Shown: positions 19,298 through 29,040, counted from the stretch's first letter. The stretch: DNA of 64,000 bases from an uncultured Methanobrevibacter sp. (GCF_934746965.1 NZ_CAKVFS010000004.1:1-64000); one strand, 5' to 3'. Program-made: numbers and translations. The notes: generated by a model from the letters alone, not told the origin.

Positions 19298-20593
19298 ATG
19301 GTAGATATGTTTTGTTATCAATGTTCACAAACTGCAAAAGGTACTGGATGTACTGTACGTGGAGTTTGTGGTAAGCAACCAACAGTAGCTAGATTACAGG
19401 ATAATTTAATTTATGCTATGAAGGGAATTAGTGCGTATAATTATAATGCAAATGTTTTAGGTGTTAAAGATTCTGATGTTGATGAATTCTTAACAAAAGG
19501 ATTGTATTCTACTTTAACAAATGTTAATTTTGATGCAGAAGATTTAATTAATTTAGGTCTTGAAGCAGGTGAGGTTAATATTAAAGTCATGAAAATGCTT
19601 AAACAAGCTCATATTAATAATTATGGTGAACCTGAACCTGCCGAAGTTAAAGTAGGAGCACAAGAATGTCCTGCAATAATTGTTACGGGACATGATTTAA
19701 AAGCATTGGAAGAACTTTTAAAACAAACTGAAGGAACTGGAGTTAAAGTATATACTCATAGTGAAATGTTACCTGCTCATGGTTATCCAGAACTTAGAAA
19801 ATATGAAAGTTTAGCAGGACAACTTGGTAAAGCATGGTTCGATCAAAAAGAAGTATTTTCTAAATATAATGTAGCTATTGTAGCAACAAGTAATTGTGTA
19901 TTGCTTCCAAAAGATGAATATGCTGATAGAATATTCACTATGGATGTAGCTAAATTACCTGATACTCCAGTAATTGAAAATTATGATTTTAAACCAGTAA
20001 TTGACAAAGCTATTGAACTTGGAGGACTAGAATCTGAAGAGTTAACTACAATTACTACTGGTTTTGGAGCATCTACAGTACTTTCACTTGCAGATAAAAT
20101 TAAAGAATTAGTTGAAGCAGGTAAAATAAAAAGATTCTTCTTAGTTGGTGGATGTGATGGACCATTCCCTAAATCTAATTACTACAGAGAATTTGTTGAA
20201 AATTTACCTGAAAATACTATTGTATTGACATTAGCTTGTGGTAAATTTAAATTCAATGATTTAGATTTAGGTGACATTGAAGGCGTACCAAGACTTATTG
20301 ATTTAGGTCAATGTAATGATGCAATTGTTGCAGTAGATATTGCAGTTGCATTATGTGGATTATTTGATGTTGAATTAAATGATTTACCTCTTACAATTGT
20401 TTTAAGTTGGATGGAACAAAAAGCAGCAGCTATTTTATGGAGTTTATTGTACTTAGGTAAAACAGACATGCTTATTGGACCAATGTTACCAGCATGGGCA
20501 AATGAAGATATAATTAATTACTTGGTAGAAACATATAATTTAACGCCAATTGGAAATCCAATTGAAGATATTAAAAAAATAATGGGTGAGTAA
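19298..20593 (+). CDS. hcp: Hydroxylamine reductase / hybrid cluster protein
   Basis: Hybrid cluster protein (prismane protein), linked in other organisms to hydroxylamine or nitric oxide detoxification. The N-terminal cluster motif has Cys6, Cys9, Cys18 and Cys24 ([16 protein letters not shown]). Ligands of the hybrid 4Fe-2O-2S cluster lie in the regions [43 protein letters not shown] and LGQCNDAI. The ATG at 19298 has GGAGGT 7 nt upstream. 431 aa, shorter than the approximately 550-aa enterobacterial form, as in anaerobic archaea and clostridia. It abuts a cupin gene and is divergent from a TrmB regulator. Confidence 0.94.
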   Translation: MVDMFCYQCSQTAKGTGCTVRGVCGKQPTVARLQDNLIYAMKGISAYNYNANVLGVKDSDVDEFLTKGLYSTLTNVNFDAEDLINLGLEAGEVNIKVMKMLKQAHINNYGEPEPAEVKVGAQECPAIIVTGHDLKALEELLKQTEGTGVKVYTHSEMLPAHGYPELRKYESLAGQLGKAWFDQKEVFSKYNVAIVATSNCVLLPKDEYADRIFTMDVAKLPDTPVIENYDFKPVIDKAIELGGLESEELTTITTGFGASTVLSLADKIKELVEAGKIKRFFLVGGCDGPFPKSNYYREFVENLPENTIVLTLACGKFKFNDLDLGDIEGVPRLIDLGQCNDAIVAVDIAVALCGLFDVELNDLPLTIVLSWMEQKAAAILWSLLYLGKTDMLIGPMLPAWANEDIINYLVETYNLTPIGNPIEDIKKIMGE

Positions 20594-20923
20594 ATGAGTG
20601 ATGATATTAAAGCTAAATCTTTAAATATTGAGGATTTAGTAGATTACCAAGATGATACAGTAGTTAGTAGAGAAGTTATTAAAAAAGAGCTTGGAACAGT
20701 AACATTTTTTGCATTTGACAAAGGTCAAGGCTTAAGTGAACATTCAGCTCCATTTGATGCAATGGTTCAAGTAATTGATGGTGAAGCAGAAATAACTATT
20801 TCCGGTAATAAAAACATTGTTAAAAAAGGTGAAATGATTATAATGCCTGCTAATGAACCTCATGCTCTACAAGCTGTAAATAAACCTTATAAAATGATTT
20901 TAACTATGATTAAATCAGATTAA
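20594..20923 (+). CDS. Cupin domain protein
   Basis: A 109-residue single-domain cupin. Motif 1 reads GQGLSEHSAPFDAMVQVIDGE and motif 2 GEMIIMPANEPHALQA; His and Glu positions in these could bind a metal. The start codon directly follows the hcp stop (TAAATG), so the two are almost certainly co-expressed. This points to a role in the same stress or redox response as hcp. Substrate unknown. The T-rich run after the stop may end transcription for both strands. Confidence 0.85.
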   Translation: MSDDIKAKSLNIEDLVDYQDDTVVSREVIKKELGTVTFFAFDKGQGLSEHSAPFDAMVQVIDGEAEITISGNKNIVKKGEMIIMPANEPHALQAVNKPYKMILTMIKSD

Positions 20924-20942
20924 ATCATTTTATTTTTTTTTA
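20924..20942. terminator. T-rich junction between convergent cupin and methyltransferase genes
   Basis: After the cupin TAA come ATCATTTTATTTTTTTT and further T. The run reaches the stop of the minus-strand methyltransferase, so it mainly serves the plus strand. No strong hairpin is visible. Confidence 0.4.
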
Positions 20943-21758
20943 TTTTTTCCACCAAATTAAAATCCAATCAGCTTTGTCTTTAGTATTGTATAATTTTCCT
21001 GTTTTGGGGTCTTTTTTAAGAATTTTTTTAAGATAGGCTTTTAATTGTTTTTTTTCATTATTATTAAGTAAATCTAATCTGAATTTACCATTATCCATAG
21101 CTTCTTCTATTGAGTCATATTCTCTATATGCTTTAATAGCTAATCTTTCAACATTGGCATAAATTCCCATGTTGTAAAGGATATTAAATAAATAATTATG
21201 TCCAGGGAACTGTTTATTTTCTTTTCCAATATAATCATTAAATTCTTTTTCTATTTTCCAATTTTCAGGTCCAAATAATGTAATAAAGACATATTTATTA
21301 GCTATTTTATTCATTGTTTTAAGAGTTTCTTCAATTGGAATAATTCCATTTAAAGATCTTGAAGCAAGTACAATATCATAATCTCCAATTTCTTCATAAC
21401 TAATTTTTTCTAAAGGTTTTAAAATAGTATTTACATTATTTATTTCTTGTTTTTGAGCTCTTTTGTTTAATAATTCTAACATTTTAGTTGATGAATCGAT
21501 TCCAGTTACATTTTTAACTTTTTTAGCTATGGGTAATGTAATTGATCCTTCACCACACCCTAAATCTAAAACACTATCATTTTCATCTAAAATTAGTTTT
21601 GAAAATAATAAATCATGATAATCATCTTTTTTAGCTTTTTTATGAAAATGAGGAGCAGCTTTATCCCAGTCTTTATTTTTGTCTTCTTTTTGCTTAAGTG
21701 ATTCTTCCCAATATTGACTCCATTTAACTTCATTTGGATTATTTATAGTTTGTTTCAT
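20940..21758 (-). CDS. Class I SAM-dependent methyltransferase
   Basis: A Rossmann-fold methyltransferase of unknown substrate. Motif I VLDLGCGEGSITLPIA lies at about residues 59-74 with the acidic VTGIDSSTKMLELL after it; motif IV-like DYDIVLASRSLNGI and VFITLFGPENWKIE follow. The N-terminus contains WSQYWEESL, and the Trp-rich C-terminus ends ADWILIWWKK. 272 aa. GTGAT lies 3 nt before the ATG. It is the last gene of a four-gene minus-strand unit with two TPR proteins and an aldo/keto reductase. Confidence 0.85.
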   Translation of the reverse strand: MKQTINNPNEVKWSQYWEESLKQKEDKNKDWDKAAPHFHKKAKKDDYHDLLFSKLILDENDSVLDLGCGEGSITLPIAKKVKNVTGIDSSTKMLELLNKRAQKQEINNVNTILKPLEKISYEEIGDYDIVLASRSLNGIIPIEETLKTMNKIANKYVFITLFGPENWKIEKEFNDYIGKENKQFPGHNYLFNILYNMGIYANVERLAIKAYREYDSIEEAMDNGKFRLDLLNNNEKKQLKAYLKKILKKDPKTGKLYNTKDKADWILIWWKK

Positions 21759-21769
21759 AATATCACTTA

Positions 21770-22855
21770 TTAAATAAAATTATTTTCATAAATTTTTTTA
21801 GCTAATGAAGCTACAGCAGTAATTAAGAATAACATAACTACGATTAATTCAATTTTACTATTAACAGGTAAAAAACGAACTATAATAGCAAGAGCTAACA
21901 TTATATAAACTAATTTATTCAAATCAAAGTTATGTTTACTATATTTAACATCTGCTATGCCCTGATTAAGTAGCTTTTGTTTTTCTTTTTCACAGTCCTT
22001 TAATAATTTTATTCCATTTTCATTTAAGTCATTATTAATTTCTATGCTGAGAATTATGTCCATAGTTCTGTTTAAACATTTCATAGCTTCATTATATTCT
22101 TGTAGTTGGATTAATGCAAGTGCTTTTTTGTGATACCATTCAAGAATAAGAGGCTCTTCAGTTTTGCTTAGCGCATTTATTCCCATATCAAAACATTGTA
22201 TAGCCTTTTTATATTCTTTTAAATTAACATAAATATCTCCTTTTATAAGGAGTCCTTCTATTGTTTTTTCAATTTTTAAACATCTATTTATAATCTCTAA
22301 AGCTTCTTCATTATTTTCATTTTTCTCACATAATAATTTAGCTTTTGCTAATAATGTTAACATGTTATTTGGGTATTCTTTAAGAATTTCTTCCCCATAA
22401 TTTAAAGCTTCTTCTTTTAACTCTTTTTCAAATAGGTAAATTAATTTAAGTTCACAAAGATTTTCTTTTGACTTACATGTAATTATTTCATCATTATATG
22501 GATTTTCATGGTAATTTTCAATGAGATTCTCAATTATTTGTTTAGATTCTTCTTCTTTTCCTTTTGCAGACAATGCAACTGCTTTTTGGAAACGAATAGA
22601 TATTGAGTCAGGTCTTTTTTCTAAATATTTATTAAAGTATTTTTCTCCATAATCCTGATTATCATGAGTAATATCTTCAATTAAATAGTAATATCCTCTT
22701 AATGGAATTGCAGGGATATAATTTTCTTTTAAAAGTAGGTCATTGATTTCTAAAAAATCATTTAAATTCTTTTTTTGAAATAACCTAAATGAAAGTTTAT
22801 TAGCTTTTTCATATTCTTTGTTATTAATTAACTCAATAGCTTTTTTATTTACCAT
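21770..22855 (-). CDS. TPR protein with C-terminal membrane segments
   Basis: Helical repeat protein with TPR-like units over about residues 1-290 (e.g. KGDIYVNLKEYKKAIQCFDMGI; ALIQLQEYNEAMKCLNRTMD), then two hydrophobic segments near the C-terminus (about 310-345). The segment DNQDYGEKYFNKYLEKRPDSI is shared with the TPR protein at 23909-24913, showing common ancestry. ATG 22855 is preferred to the in-frame GTG 22867, because that GTG is part of the AGGTGA ribosome binding site. 361 aa. Likely a membrane-attached scaffold facing the cytoplasm. Function unknown. Confidence 0.8.
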   Translation of the reverse strand: MVNKKAIELINNKEYEKANKLSFRLFQKKNLNDFLEINDLLLKENYIPAIPLRGYYYLIEDITHDNQDYGEKYFNKYLEKRPDSISIRFQKAVALSAKGKEEESKQIIENLIENYHENPYNDEIITCKSKENLCELKLIYLFEKELKEEALNYGEEILKEYPNNMLTLLAKAKLLCEKNENNEEALEIINRCLKIEKTIEGLLIKGDIYVNLKEYKKAIQCFDMGINALSKTEEPLILEWYHKKALALIQLQEYNEAMKCLNRTMDIILSIEINNDLNENGIKLLKDCEKEKQKLLNQGIADVKYSKHNFDLNKLVYIMLALAIIVRFLPVNSKIELIVVMLFLITAVASLAKKIYENNFI

Positions 22856-22870
22856 ATTTAAGTTCACCTA

Positions 22871-23899
22871 TTAATCTACAACAGTTTTTCCAGTTAGGAT
22901 ATTATCATAATCTTCAACATTTTCCTTAAGTAATTTTGGAATATTTAGATTATATGGACATTTTTTAATACATTCACCACATTCATCACATTTTTTTGCC
23001 TGTTTCATTTTACTTTGGAAATCTTCATTTAAACTAGGTTGTGTAGGCATTCTTCTAATCCATAATGACATTCTAGCACAAATACTGATTTCAATTTTAT
23101 TGTGACAGGGCATACAATATCCACAACCTCTACAAAAATCATTTCCTAACTCTTGTTTATCTTTATGAATAGCTAAGTTTAATGTATTATCTAAAATAGG
23201 GGAATTTTCTTGGTAAGATAAAAATTCATCTAATTCACTTTCTTTTTGAATACCCCAAATAGGTAACACATTATCATAGTTCATCATAAATGCATATGCT
23301 GCTTTAGAATTAGTAATTAACCCACCACCCATAGCTTTCATAGCTATGAATCCAATATCTAACTTTTTACATTTTTCAACTAAATTTAACTCTTGTTTAT
23401 CTGTTAAATATGAAAATGGGAATTGTAATGTTTCATATAAACCACTATTAATTGCTTGTTTAGCTATTGTGAATTTATGGGAAGTAATTCCAATATGTTT
23501 TATTTTTCCTTCTTGTTTAGCATCTAGCATTGCTTCGTAAAGTCCACTTCCATCATTAGGTTTTGGGCAAAAAGGAAGATTGTGAAATTGATAAATATCG
23601 ATATAATCAGTTTGAAGATTTTTAAGTGAAGTTTCTAAATCTTTCCAGAAGCCTTCAACATTTTCAGATCCTGTTTTTGTTGCAATGATAACATTTTCTC
23701 TTACTTCATTTAGACTCGCACCTAATTTTTCTTCACTATCTGTGTAAAAACGAGCAGTGTCATAAAAATTGATTCCATTATCATATGCTTTTTTTATGAT
23801 TTCAATGGAATCTTTTTTATTTCTTCTTTGTATTGGAAGGGCTCCAAATCCATTTTTATTAACTTTATAATTTGTTTTTCCAAGTCTCACTATTTTCAT
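22871..23899 (-). CDS. Aldo/keto reductase with C-terminal ferredoxin-type clusters
   Basis: AKR-fold oxidoreductase (about residues 1-240). The catalytic tetrad is recognisable: Asp and Tyr in NFYDTARFYT, Lys in IIATKTG and His in IYQFHNLPF. The C-terminal about 95 residues carry CRGCGYCMPC and CDECGECIKKCP, consistent with iron-sulfur binding and electron transfer to or from ferredoxin. 342 aa. The first Cys group is followed by CHNKIEISIC rather than a perfect ferredoxin spacing. GTGAT precedes the ATG. It sits between two paralogous TPR genes with gaps of about 9-15 bp. Substrate unknown. Confidence 0.88.
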   Translation of the reverse strand: MKIVRLGKTNYKVNKNGFGALPIQRRNKKDSIEIIKKAYDNGINFYDTARFYTDSEEKLGASLNEVRENVIIATKTGSENVEGFWKDLETSLKNLQTDYIDIYQFHNLPFCPKPNDGSGLYEAMLDAKQEGKIKHIGITSHKFTIAKQAINSGLYETLQFPFSYLTDKQELNLVEKCKKLDIGFIAMKAMGGGLITNSKAAYAFMMNYDNVLPIWGIQKESELDEFLSYQENSPILDNTLNLAIHKDKQELGNDFCRGCGYCMPCHNKIEISICARMSLWIRRMPTQPSLNEDFQSKMKQAKKCDECGECIKKCPYNLNIPKLLKENVEDYDNILTGKTVVD

Positions 23900-23908
23900 T
23901 TAACATCA

Positions 23909-24913
23909 CTAATATCCAATAATCTTTAGTATAATATATGCTATTATGATAATTAAAAGTGCAGTTATTGATGTTTTTGAAGAAAGGAATTTAAATTGAC
24001 CAAAACGTTTGTCCTCTACATTATCTTTGTACATTAATTTGTCTTTTTCAAAGGAACATTTTTGATAGATGGCTTCAAGATCTTTATCTAATCTACCATA
24101 ATCATTTAACATGTCAATGGTTTTATTTAAATATTTCATAGCTTCATCATATTTTCCAAGTTTAACATTACAAAATGCAGCTTTATAATTAAAATTAGTG
24201 ATTAAGTCTAATTCATCTTTTGCATCTTTTTCATGAGTGATGCATGAATTATATGCATTCAATGCTTCATCATATTTTCCTAGTTCATATAATGCATTTC
24301 CCTTTGAATTTAAAGCGATAATTGTATGTTCTTCATCTAAACTTTTATTTAGGTATTCTAAAGCTTTTTTGTATTCTCCAGTTCTTTCAAGAAGTTGGCC
24401 TTTATAAAAAATTTCTTTTTTATTTTCTCCAAATTTTTTTTCATATTTATTTATTTCACTTAATGCTTTTTGATTTTGATTATCTTTCATTAAAAGTTCG
24501 ATTTTACCCATTCTAACTTCTTCATGTGAAATTCTAGGTTCTTCTTTTTGAGAATATACTTCATAATTTTTAAATGCTTTATCCATATATTCAATAGCTT
24601 CTTTTAGTTTATTTTTATTAGATAAAGACATTGCCTTATCACAAAGTCCATTAATTGACTGAGGTTCTATTTCCAAATACATGTCAAAGTATTTTTCTCC
24701 ATAATCTCCATTATCATGATTTGAATCATAATATTGGTGATAATGACCTCTTTCTTCAATTGCAGGCAAATAATCTTTTTGAATTAATAAATCTAAAATA
24801 GTTAAATATTCATCTATTTTATCTCTACCATGTCTTTTTTTAGCTATATCAAGAGCTTTTTTATATTCTTCATTTTTTATTAAATCTTTTGCTTGTTCAA
24901 GCTTATCGCTCAT
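23909..24913 (-). CDS. TPR protein, tail-anchored
   Basis: TPR units are clear: YKKALEYLNKSLDEEHTIIALNSKGNALYELGKYDEALNAYNSCI and KLGKYDEAMKYLNKTID lie in the middle. The N-terminal half has SNHDNGDYGEKYFDMYLEIEPQSI, matching the paralog two genes downstream. A single hydrophobic segment (about residues 312-331) lies at the extreme C-terminus, so the protein is probably tail-anchored with its repeats in the cytoplasm. 334 aa. AGGTGCGAT lies 4 nt before the ATG. It is the first gene of the TPR-AKR-TPR-methyltransferase unit. Confidence 0.8.
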   Translation of the reverse strand: MSDKLEQAKDLIKNEEYKKALDIAKKRHGRDKIDEYLTILDLLIQKDYLPAIEERGHYHQYYDSNHDNGDYGEKYFDMYLEIEPQSINGLCDKAMSLSNKNKLKEAIEYMDKAFKNYEVYSQKEEPRISHEEVRMGKIELLMKDNQNQKALSEINKYEKKFGENKKEIFYKGQLLERTGEYKKALEYLNKSLDEEHTIIALNSKGNALYELGKYDEALNAYNSCITHEKDAKDELDLITNFNYKAAFCNVKLGKYDEAMKYLNKTIDMLNDYGRLDKDLEAIYQKCSFEKDKLMYKDNVEDKRFGQFKFLSSKTSITALLIIIIAYIILKIIGY

Positions 24914-24972
24914 TGTATCGCACCTAATTTCTATTTAGCTCCGTAAAAATAAATAACTACTCTTAGTGAATA

Positions 24973-24980
24973 TTTATATA
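24973..24980 (+). promoter_or_regulatory. TATA box of gltX
   Basis: TTTATATA, 61-68 bp before the chosen gltX ATG. A start about 25 bp downstream gives a leader of roughly 40 nt. Confidence 0.5.
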
Positions 24981-25040
24981 TTTTCAGGTAAATAAATTAT
25001 AGTGTTAATTAACTATTTTTATATAAATTGTGATGATTTT

Positions 25041-26708
25041 ATGAATGATTTAGAAGAAATTGTCTATAAACATGCTTTATTAAATGCTGCTAAACATAAA
25101 GGAAGTGCAAATCCGGGAGCAGTTATTGGTTCAATCATGAGTCAAGAACAGGATTTGAGAAGTAAAGCAAAAGAAATTGGTCCAATAGCTGGAAAAATTG
25201 TAGCTCAAGTTAATAATTTGAGTATTGAAGATCAGGAAGCTGAAATGGCAAAATATCATGTTGAAGTTAAAGAAAAAAAACAAAAAAAAGAAGAAGGACT
25301 TCAAGAACTTCCTGGATCTCATGATAATGTAGTAATGAGATTTGCTCCAAATCCAAGTGGTCCATTACATATAGGTCATGCTCGTGCTGCAGTTCCAAAT
25401 GCAGAATATGCTAAACGATATAATGGTAAAATTATATTAAGAATAGAAGATACTGATCCTAAGAGGGTTTTTGAACCAGCATATGATTTAATTCCTCAGG
25501 ATTTGAAATGGTTAGGAATAACTCCTGATGAAGTTTATTATCAAAGTGATAGGTTTGAAATTTATTATGATTATGCCCGTCAATTAATTGAGAAAGGTGC
25601 AGCTTATATGTGTACCTGTGATGGTGCTACTTTTAAAGAACTTAAAGATAATTGTCAGCCATGTCCATGTAGGGATAATACTGTTGAAAAAAATCTTGAA
25701 TTGTGGGATAAATTTGACAAAATGCATGCTGGAGAAGCTGTTTTAAGAGTAAAAACAGATATTAATCATAAAAATCCAGCTATTCGTGATTGGGTTGCTA
25801 TGCGTATTGTCGAAGAAACTCATCCTCGTTTAGGAAATAAATATAGGGTTTATCCAATGATGAATTTTTCAGTAGCTGTTGATGATCATTTAATGGGTAT
25901 GAGTCATGTACTTAGAGGAAAAGACCATTTGGCAAATAGTGAAAAACAAAAATATTTATATGATCACATGGGTTGGGATGTTCCTGAATTTATTCATTAT
26001 GGTAGATTAAAAATGGAGGATATTGCATTAAGTACTTCTAAAGCTTTAGAGGGAATTAATTCTGGAAAATATTCCGGATGGGATGATCCAAGATTAGGTA
26101 CTTTAAAAGCAATAGCTAGGAGAGGAATTCAACCTCAAACAATTTATAACTTAATTACTGAAATAGGTGTTAAAATGTCTGATTCAGCGATTAGTTGGAA
26201 AAAAATTTATGGTTTAAACCGTAATTTTTTAGAACCAATAGCTAATCGTTATTTCTTTGTAGAAAATCCTGTTGAAATAAATGTTGAACAGTATGAAGAT
26301 GGTGCTGTTGATATTGAAAGACCATTACATGCTGATCATGAAGATAGAGGAAATAGAATATTGCCATTTGCAGGAAAAGCATATTTGGCTAATGAAGATA
26401 TTAATGATGGAATAGCTAGATTGATGGATGCAGTTAATGTAGATATTAATGGAGATGAAATTGTTTATAATTCAACTTCTTTTGAGGAAGCTAGAGATCT
26501 AAAAGCTAAAATTATTCAATGGGTTCCTGTTGAGGATAATATTAATGTAACTATTGTTATGGATGATGCATCTACAAAAACTGGACTTGGAGAAGGAGCT
26601 TTAAGAGATTTAACTGTTGGAGATGTTGTACAATTTGAAAGAGTTGGATTTGCTCGTTTAGATGAAATTAAAGATGATGAGTTAATATTTTATTATGCTC
26701 ATAAGTAG
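25041..26708 (+). CDS. gltX: Glutamyl-tRNA synthetase (archaeal type)
   Basis: Charges tRNA-Glu; in archaea it also misacylates tRNA-Gln, which GatDE corrects. The HIGH motif occurs in APNPSGPLHIGHARAAVPN, the KMSKS-type loop as ALSTSKALEGI, and the archaeal/eukaryotic beta-barrel C-domain follows (about residues 400-555). The N-terminal extension (1-95) is typical of the archaeal form. A cysteine-rich insertion CTCDG...CQPCPCRD near residue 190 may bind zinc. ATG 25041 has GTGATG upstream and is preferred to the in-frame GTG 25002. 555 aa. Confidence 0.94.
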   Translation: MNDLEEIVYKHALLNAAKHKGSANPGAVIGSIMSQEQDLRSKAKEIGPIAGKIVAQVNNLSIEDQEAEMAKYHVEVKEKKQKKEEGLQELPGSHDNVVMRFAPNPSGPLHIGHARAAVPNAEYAKRYNGKIILRIEDTDPKRVFEPAYDLIPQDLKWLGITPDEVYYQSDRFEIYYDYARQLIEKGAAYMCTCDGATFKELKDNCQPCPCRDNTVEKNLELWDKFDKMHAGEAVLRVKTDINHKNPAIRDWVAMRIVEETHPRLGNKYRVYPMMNFSVAVDDHLMGMSHVLRGKDHLANSEKQKYLYDHMGWDVPEFIHYGRLKMEDIALSTSKALEGINSGKYSGWDDPRLGTLKAIARRGIQPQTIYNLITEIGVKMSDSAISWKKIYGLNRNFLEPIANRYFFVENPVEINVEQYEDGAVDIERPLHADHEDRGNRILPFAGKAYLANEDINDGIARLMDAVNVDINGDEIVYNSTSFEEARDLKAKIIQWVPVEDNINVTIVMDDASTKTGLGEGALRDLTVGDVVQFERVGFARLDEIKDDELIFYYAHK

Positions 26709-26717
26709 GAGGGCAAT

Positions 26718-27176
26718 ATGACATTATTTACTAATGGGTATATTACTCTTTCAATTCCTGAAGGATTTCAAAGTGTAAGCAATTTTAATGAATTTGTTGA
26801 GTTATATTTGGTTGATTCAACAAAACCTATGACTATTAAAGTATCTGTCAGTCCAACTATTGCAGGTTTAGTTGATATAAAAGAAAACATTGAAAATAAT
26901 TTTGAAAAAGGAAAGGGAGAATTAATATTCTCCGATTTTGTTCCTGTTAATGAAGATATTTATTATGCAGCTATTTCAACTATTGATGATGGAAAAATAA
27001 CAGCTCGTTGTAATGAATTTTTATTTGTTAAAGATGATAATTTGTATTCCTTTGAATTTGCATATCCTTATGCAGATGCTGAATTAGATGATTTTTATTT
27101 GAATATAATCCGTTCATTAAAAATAGGAAAACCAAAATATATAGTAGAAAAAGAAAGTTATAGGTTAAATGAATAA
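26718..27176 (+). CDS. Conserved hypothetical protein (PsbP/DUF1795-like pattern)
   Basis: 152 residues, no signal peptide or membrane segment. The start FTNGYITLSIPEGFQSVSNFNEFVELYL, alternating strands and a final NIIRSLKIG resemble the small alpha/beta PsbP-like or DcrB/DUF1795-like domains, but this is a guess from the pattern. GGAGGGCAAT precedes the ATG. It begins 10 bp after gltX, so it is co-transcribed. Function unknown. Confidence 0.65.
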   Translation: MTLFTNGYITLSIPEGFQSVSNFNEFVELYLVDSTKPMTIKVSVSPTIAGLVDIKENIENNFEKGKGELIFSDFVPVNEDIYYAAISTIDDGKITARCNEFLFVKDDNLYSFEFAYPYADAELDDFYLNIIRSLKIGKPKYIVEKESYRLNE

Positions 27177-27182
27177 AAAAAG

Positions 27183-27207
27183 AATAAGAAAAATATTTTT
27201 TCTTATT
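27183..27207. terminator. Bidirectional hairpin terminator
   Basis: AATAAGAAAAA (27183-27193) pairs perfectly with TTTTTCTTATT (27197-27207) around a 3-nt loop. It lies between two convergent genes and touches the stop of the minus-strand gene. A-rich and T-rich sides make it usable on both strands. Confidence 0.6.
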
Positions 27208-28933
27208 AATATATTTTTTTAATGTCTTTGGAACTAATATCTATTTTTTTACCTCTGTATTTTACAGATATGTCAGTGCCTCTAATTCCATAGACTTTAC
27301 TGGAATAAGATTCTCCATCATGATTAAATATGATTTCATCACCTTTATGGAGAACTACTTCTTCATTGTTTATTTTTATTTTTATATTGCTTTTTGCTGG
27401 TTTTTCTTTTATTTTAATATCTTCAATGCCGGGTGTTTCATTTATTCCATGGGATTTGGATGATTTTTCTGCATCAGTATTTTTCATCATGTTAAATACT
27501 TTACGAGTATTTTCTTGTCTAATTAATTGTTCTTGTGTTGGTTCTTCATAATCATAGTCACTAGGGTACTCTTCATGTCTTTCATTAATAATAGGTTCAT
27601 ATTCTGGGAATTCTTCTTTTTCATATGTACTTACGTTTCTTAAGTACATTTCATCTGCAACATGATCTTTTTCACTTATGTGTTGTTCTGGAGTAAGTTT
27701 TTCTTTTACTTCATTAAATATTTTGGAATTTTTAATAGTGTTTGTTATTTTAGCTAAATCTTTCCTATAATCTAAGTCGCTTAATTCATTTTCAACTTCT
27801 TCTTTTTCTTCTTTAAATATTTCAGATTCTTCTAAAGGTGCTCCAAATTCATAGTCTTCTTCAATAGGTGAAATAACACTTATATCATTTTCTTCCTGGA
27901 TTTTAGTTGGAGTTTTTAAACTTGGTGTTTTTATGTCTGCACTGTTTAAAGCATCTGCAACAGTTTCTTCTTTTTCTTCAGTTAAAACATTTTCAACAGT
28001 TTCTTCTTTAGGTGTTTCATTGGTTTTCAATGTTTCTTCTGTTTCATCATTTATGTCTGATTTAATTGCATCAGTTATACTTAAACTGTTATTTTCTTTT
28101 GTTTTTTTTGTAGTTTTGTTTTCTGTTTTATTATTGTGAATGGTGTCGTAGAAACTAATTTTTTCTTTTGGTTCTACTTCAACTTCAGTTATTGAATTGT
28201 TTTCTTTTTTAGTTTCGGTTATTGGTTCTACTTCAACTTCAGTTATAAGATTTTCTTCTTTTTTACCTTCTTTCATCTGCTTGATACTTTCTTTAATTTC
28301 AGTAGTATCTTCTTTTTCTTTTTTAATAGTCTTAGATTCTTTTTCTCTTTCATTATCTTTTCTTTTTGACTCTTTAATTAATTCATCAATACTGAATAAG
28401 TCTTTTAACTCATGTTTTGGTTTTTCTTCCAAAGAAATATTATTTTCATTTTCTTTTATATTGGTTTTTTTAGTTTTACTCATAATATCCATCTGGCTTT
28501 CATTGATTGGTTCTTGAAACTTATGAACTTTTGTTTCATAATTAAAATTGATTGGTTTTTCTATTTTTTCTTCATCTTTATATGTTATTTTGTTGTTGAA
28601 GTTGTGTTCATGAGTTTCAGGAGATACATAACTATTAAAGTTGTCTTTTGGTATTTGTCCTTTTTTTCTTAAAGAAGTGCCTTGAGGTTGATTTTGTTTA
28701 GAGAAGTATGTTGAAACACTAGATTTAGTTGGTGTGGTTTTAGATAAACTATTTTGATTACTCTTTAATTTACTTTTACCAGAATTAATTATTTCATTTA
28801 AATTATCTGTAGGTAATAAAGATGTATCATCGTTTTTCATTTCGTCTTTTCTAAAGTATAATTTTACAATAATTATAGCAATTATACCTATTATTGCAAT
28901 ATTTATCCACACTAATATTGTAGTTTCATTCAT
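27206..28933 (-). CDS. Membrane-anchored Lys/Glu-rich protein with small C-terminal SH3-like domain
   Basis: One N-terminal membrane segment (about residues 5-25, LVWINIAIIGIIAIIIVKLYF) is followed by about 480 residues of low-complexity, highly charged sequence rich in Glu, Lys, Thr and Asn. A compact C-terminal domain of about 60 residues (from NIKIKINNEEVVLHKGDEIIF to DISSKDIKKIY) has the beta-rich pattern of an SH3/KOW-like barrel. ITEVEVEP occurs twice 18 residues apart, from a 23-bp direct repeat in the gene (28170-28192 and 28224-28246). 575 aa. No known family recognised. Confidence 0.7.
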   Translation of the reverse strand: MNETTILVWINIAIIGIIAIIIVKLYFRKDEMKNDDTSLLPTDNLNEIINSGKSKLKSNQNSLSKTTPTKSSVSTYFSKQNQPQGTSLRKKGQIPKDNFNSYVSPETHEHNFNNKITYKDEEKIEKPINFNYETKVHKFQEPINESQMDIMSKTKKTNIKENENNISLEEKPKHELKDLFSIDELIKESKRKDNEREKESKTIKKEKEDTTEIKESIKQMKEGKKEENLITEVEVEPITETKKENNSITEVEVEPKEKISFYDTIHNNKTENKTTKKTKENNSLSITDAIKSDINDETEETLKTNETPKEETVENVLTEEKEETVADALNSADIKTPSLKTPTKIQEENDISVISPIEEDYEFGAPLEESEIFKEEKEEVENELSDLDYRKDLAKITNTIKNSKIFNEVKEKLTPEQHISEKDHVADEMYLRNVSTYEKEEFPEYEPIINERHEEYPSDYDYEEPTQEQLIRQENTRKVFNMMKNTDAEKSSKSHGINETPGIEDIKIKEKPAKSNIKIKINNEEVVLHKGDEIIFNHDGESYSSKVYGIRGTDISVKYRGKKIDISSKDIKKIY

Positions 28934-29040
28934 TTTTCTCCACTTCCTAATTAATTAAGATTTTATATCTTATAATTATATATCAGTTATTTATTATTAT
29001 ATAGTTTTAGCTTTTTTATAAATATTTAAAAAACAGTTAG

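Noticed and set aside
27900..28700. Long open frames on the plus strand opposite the Lys/Glu-rich gene
   Set aside because: They are Phe/Ser/Leu-rich antisense readings of GAA/AAA codons, have no ribosome binding sites, and the minus-strand frame explains the sequence fully.
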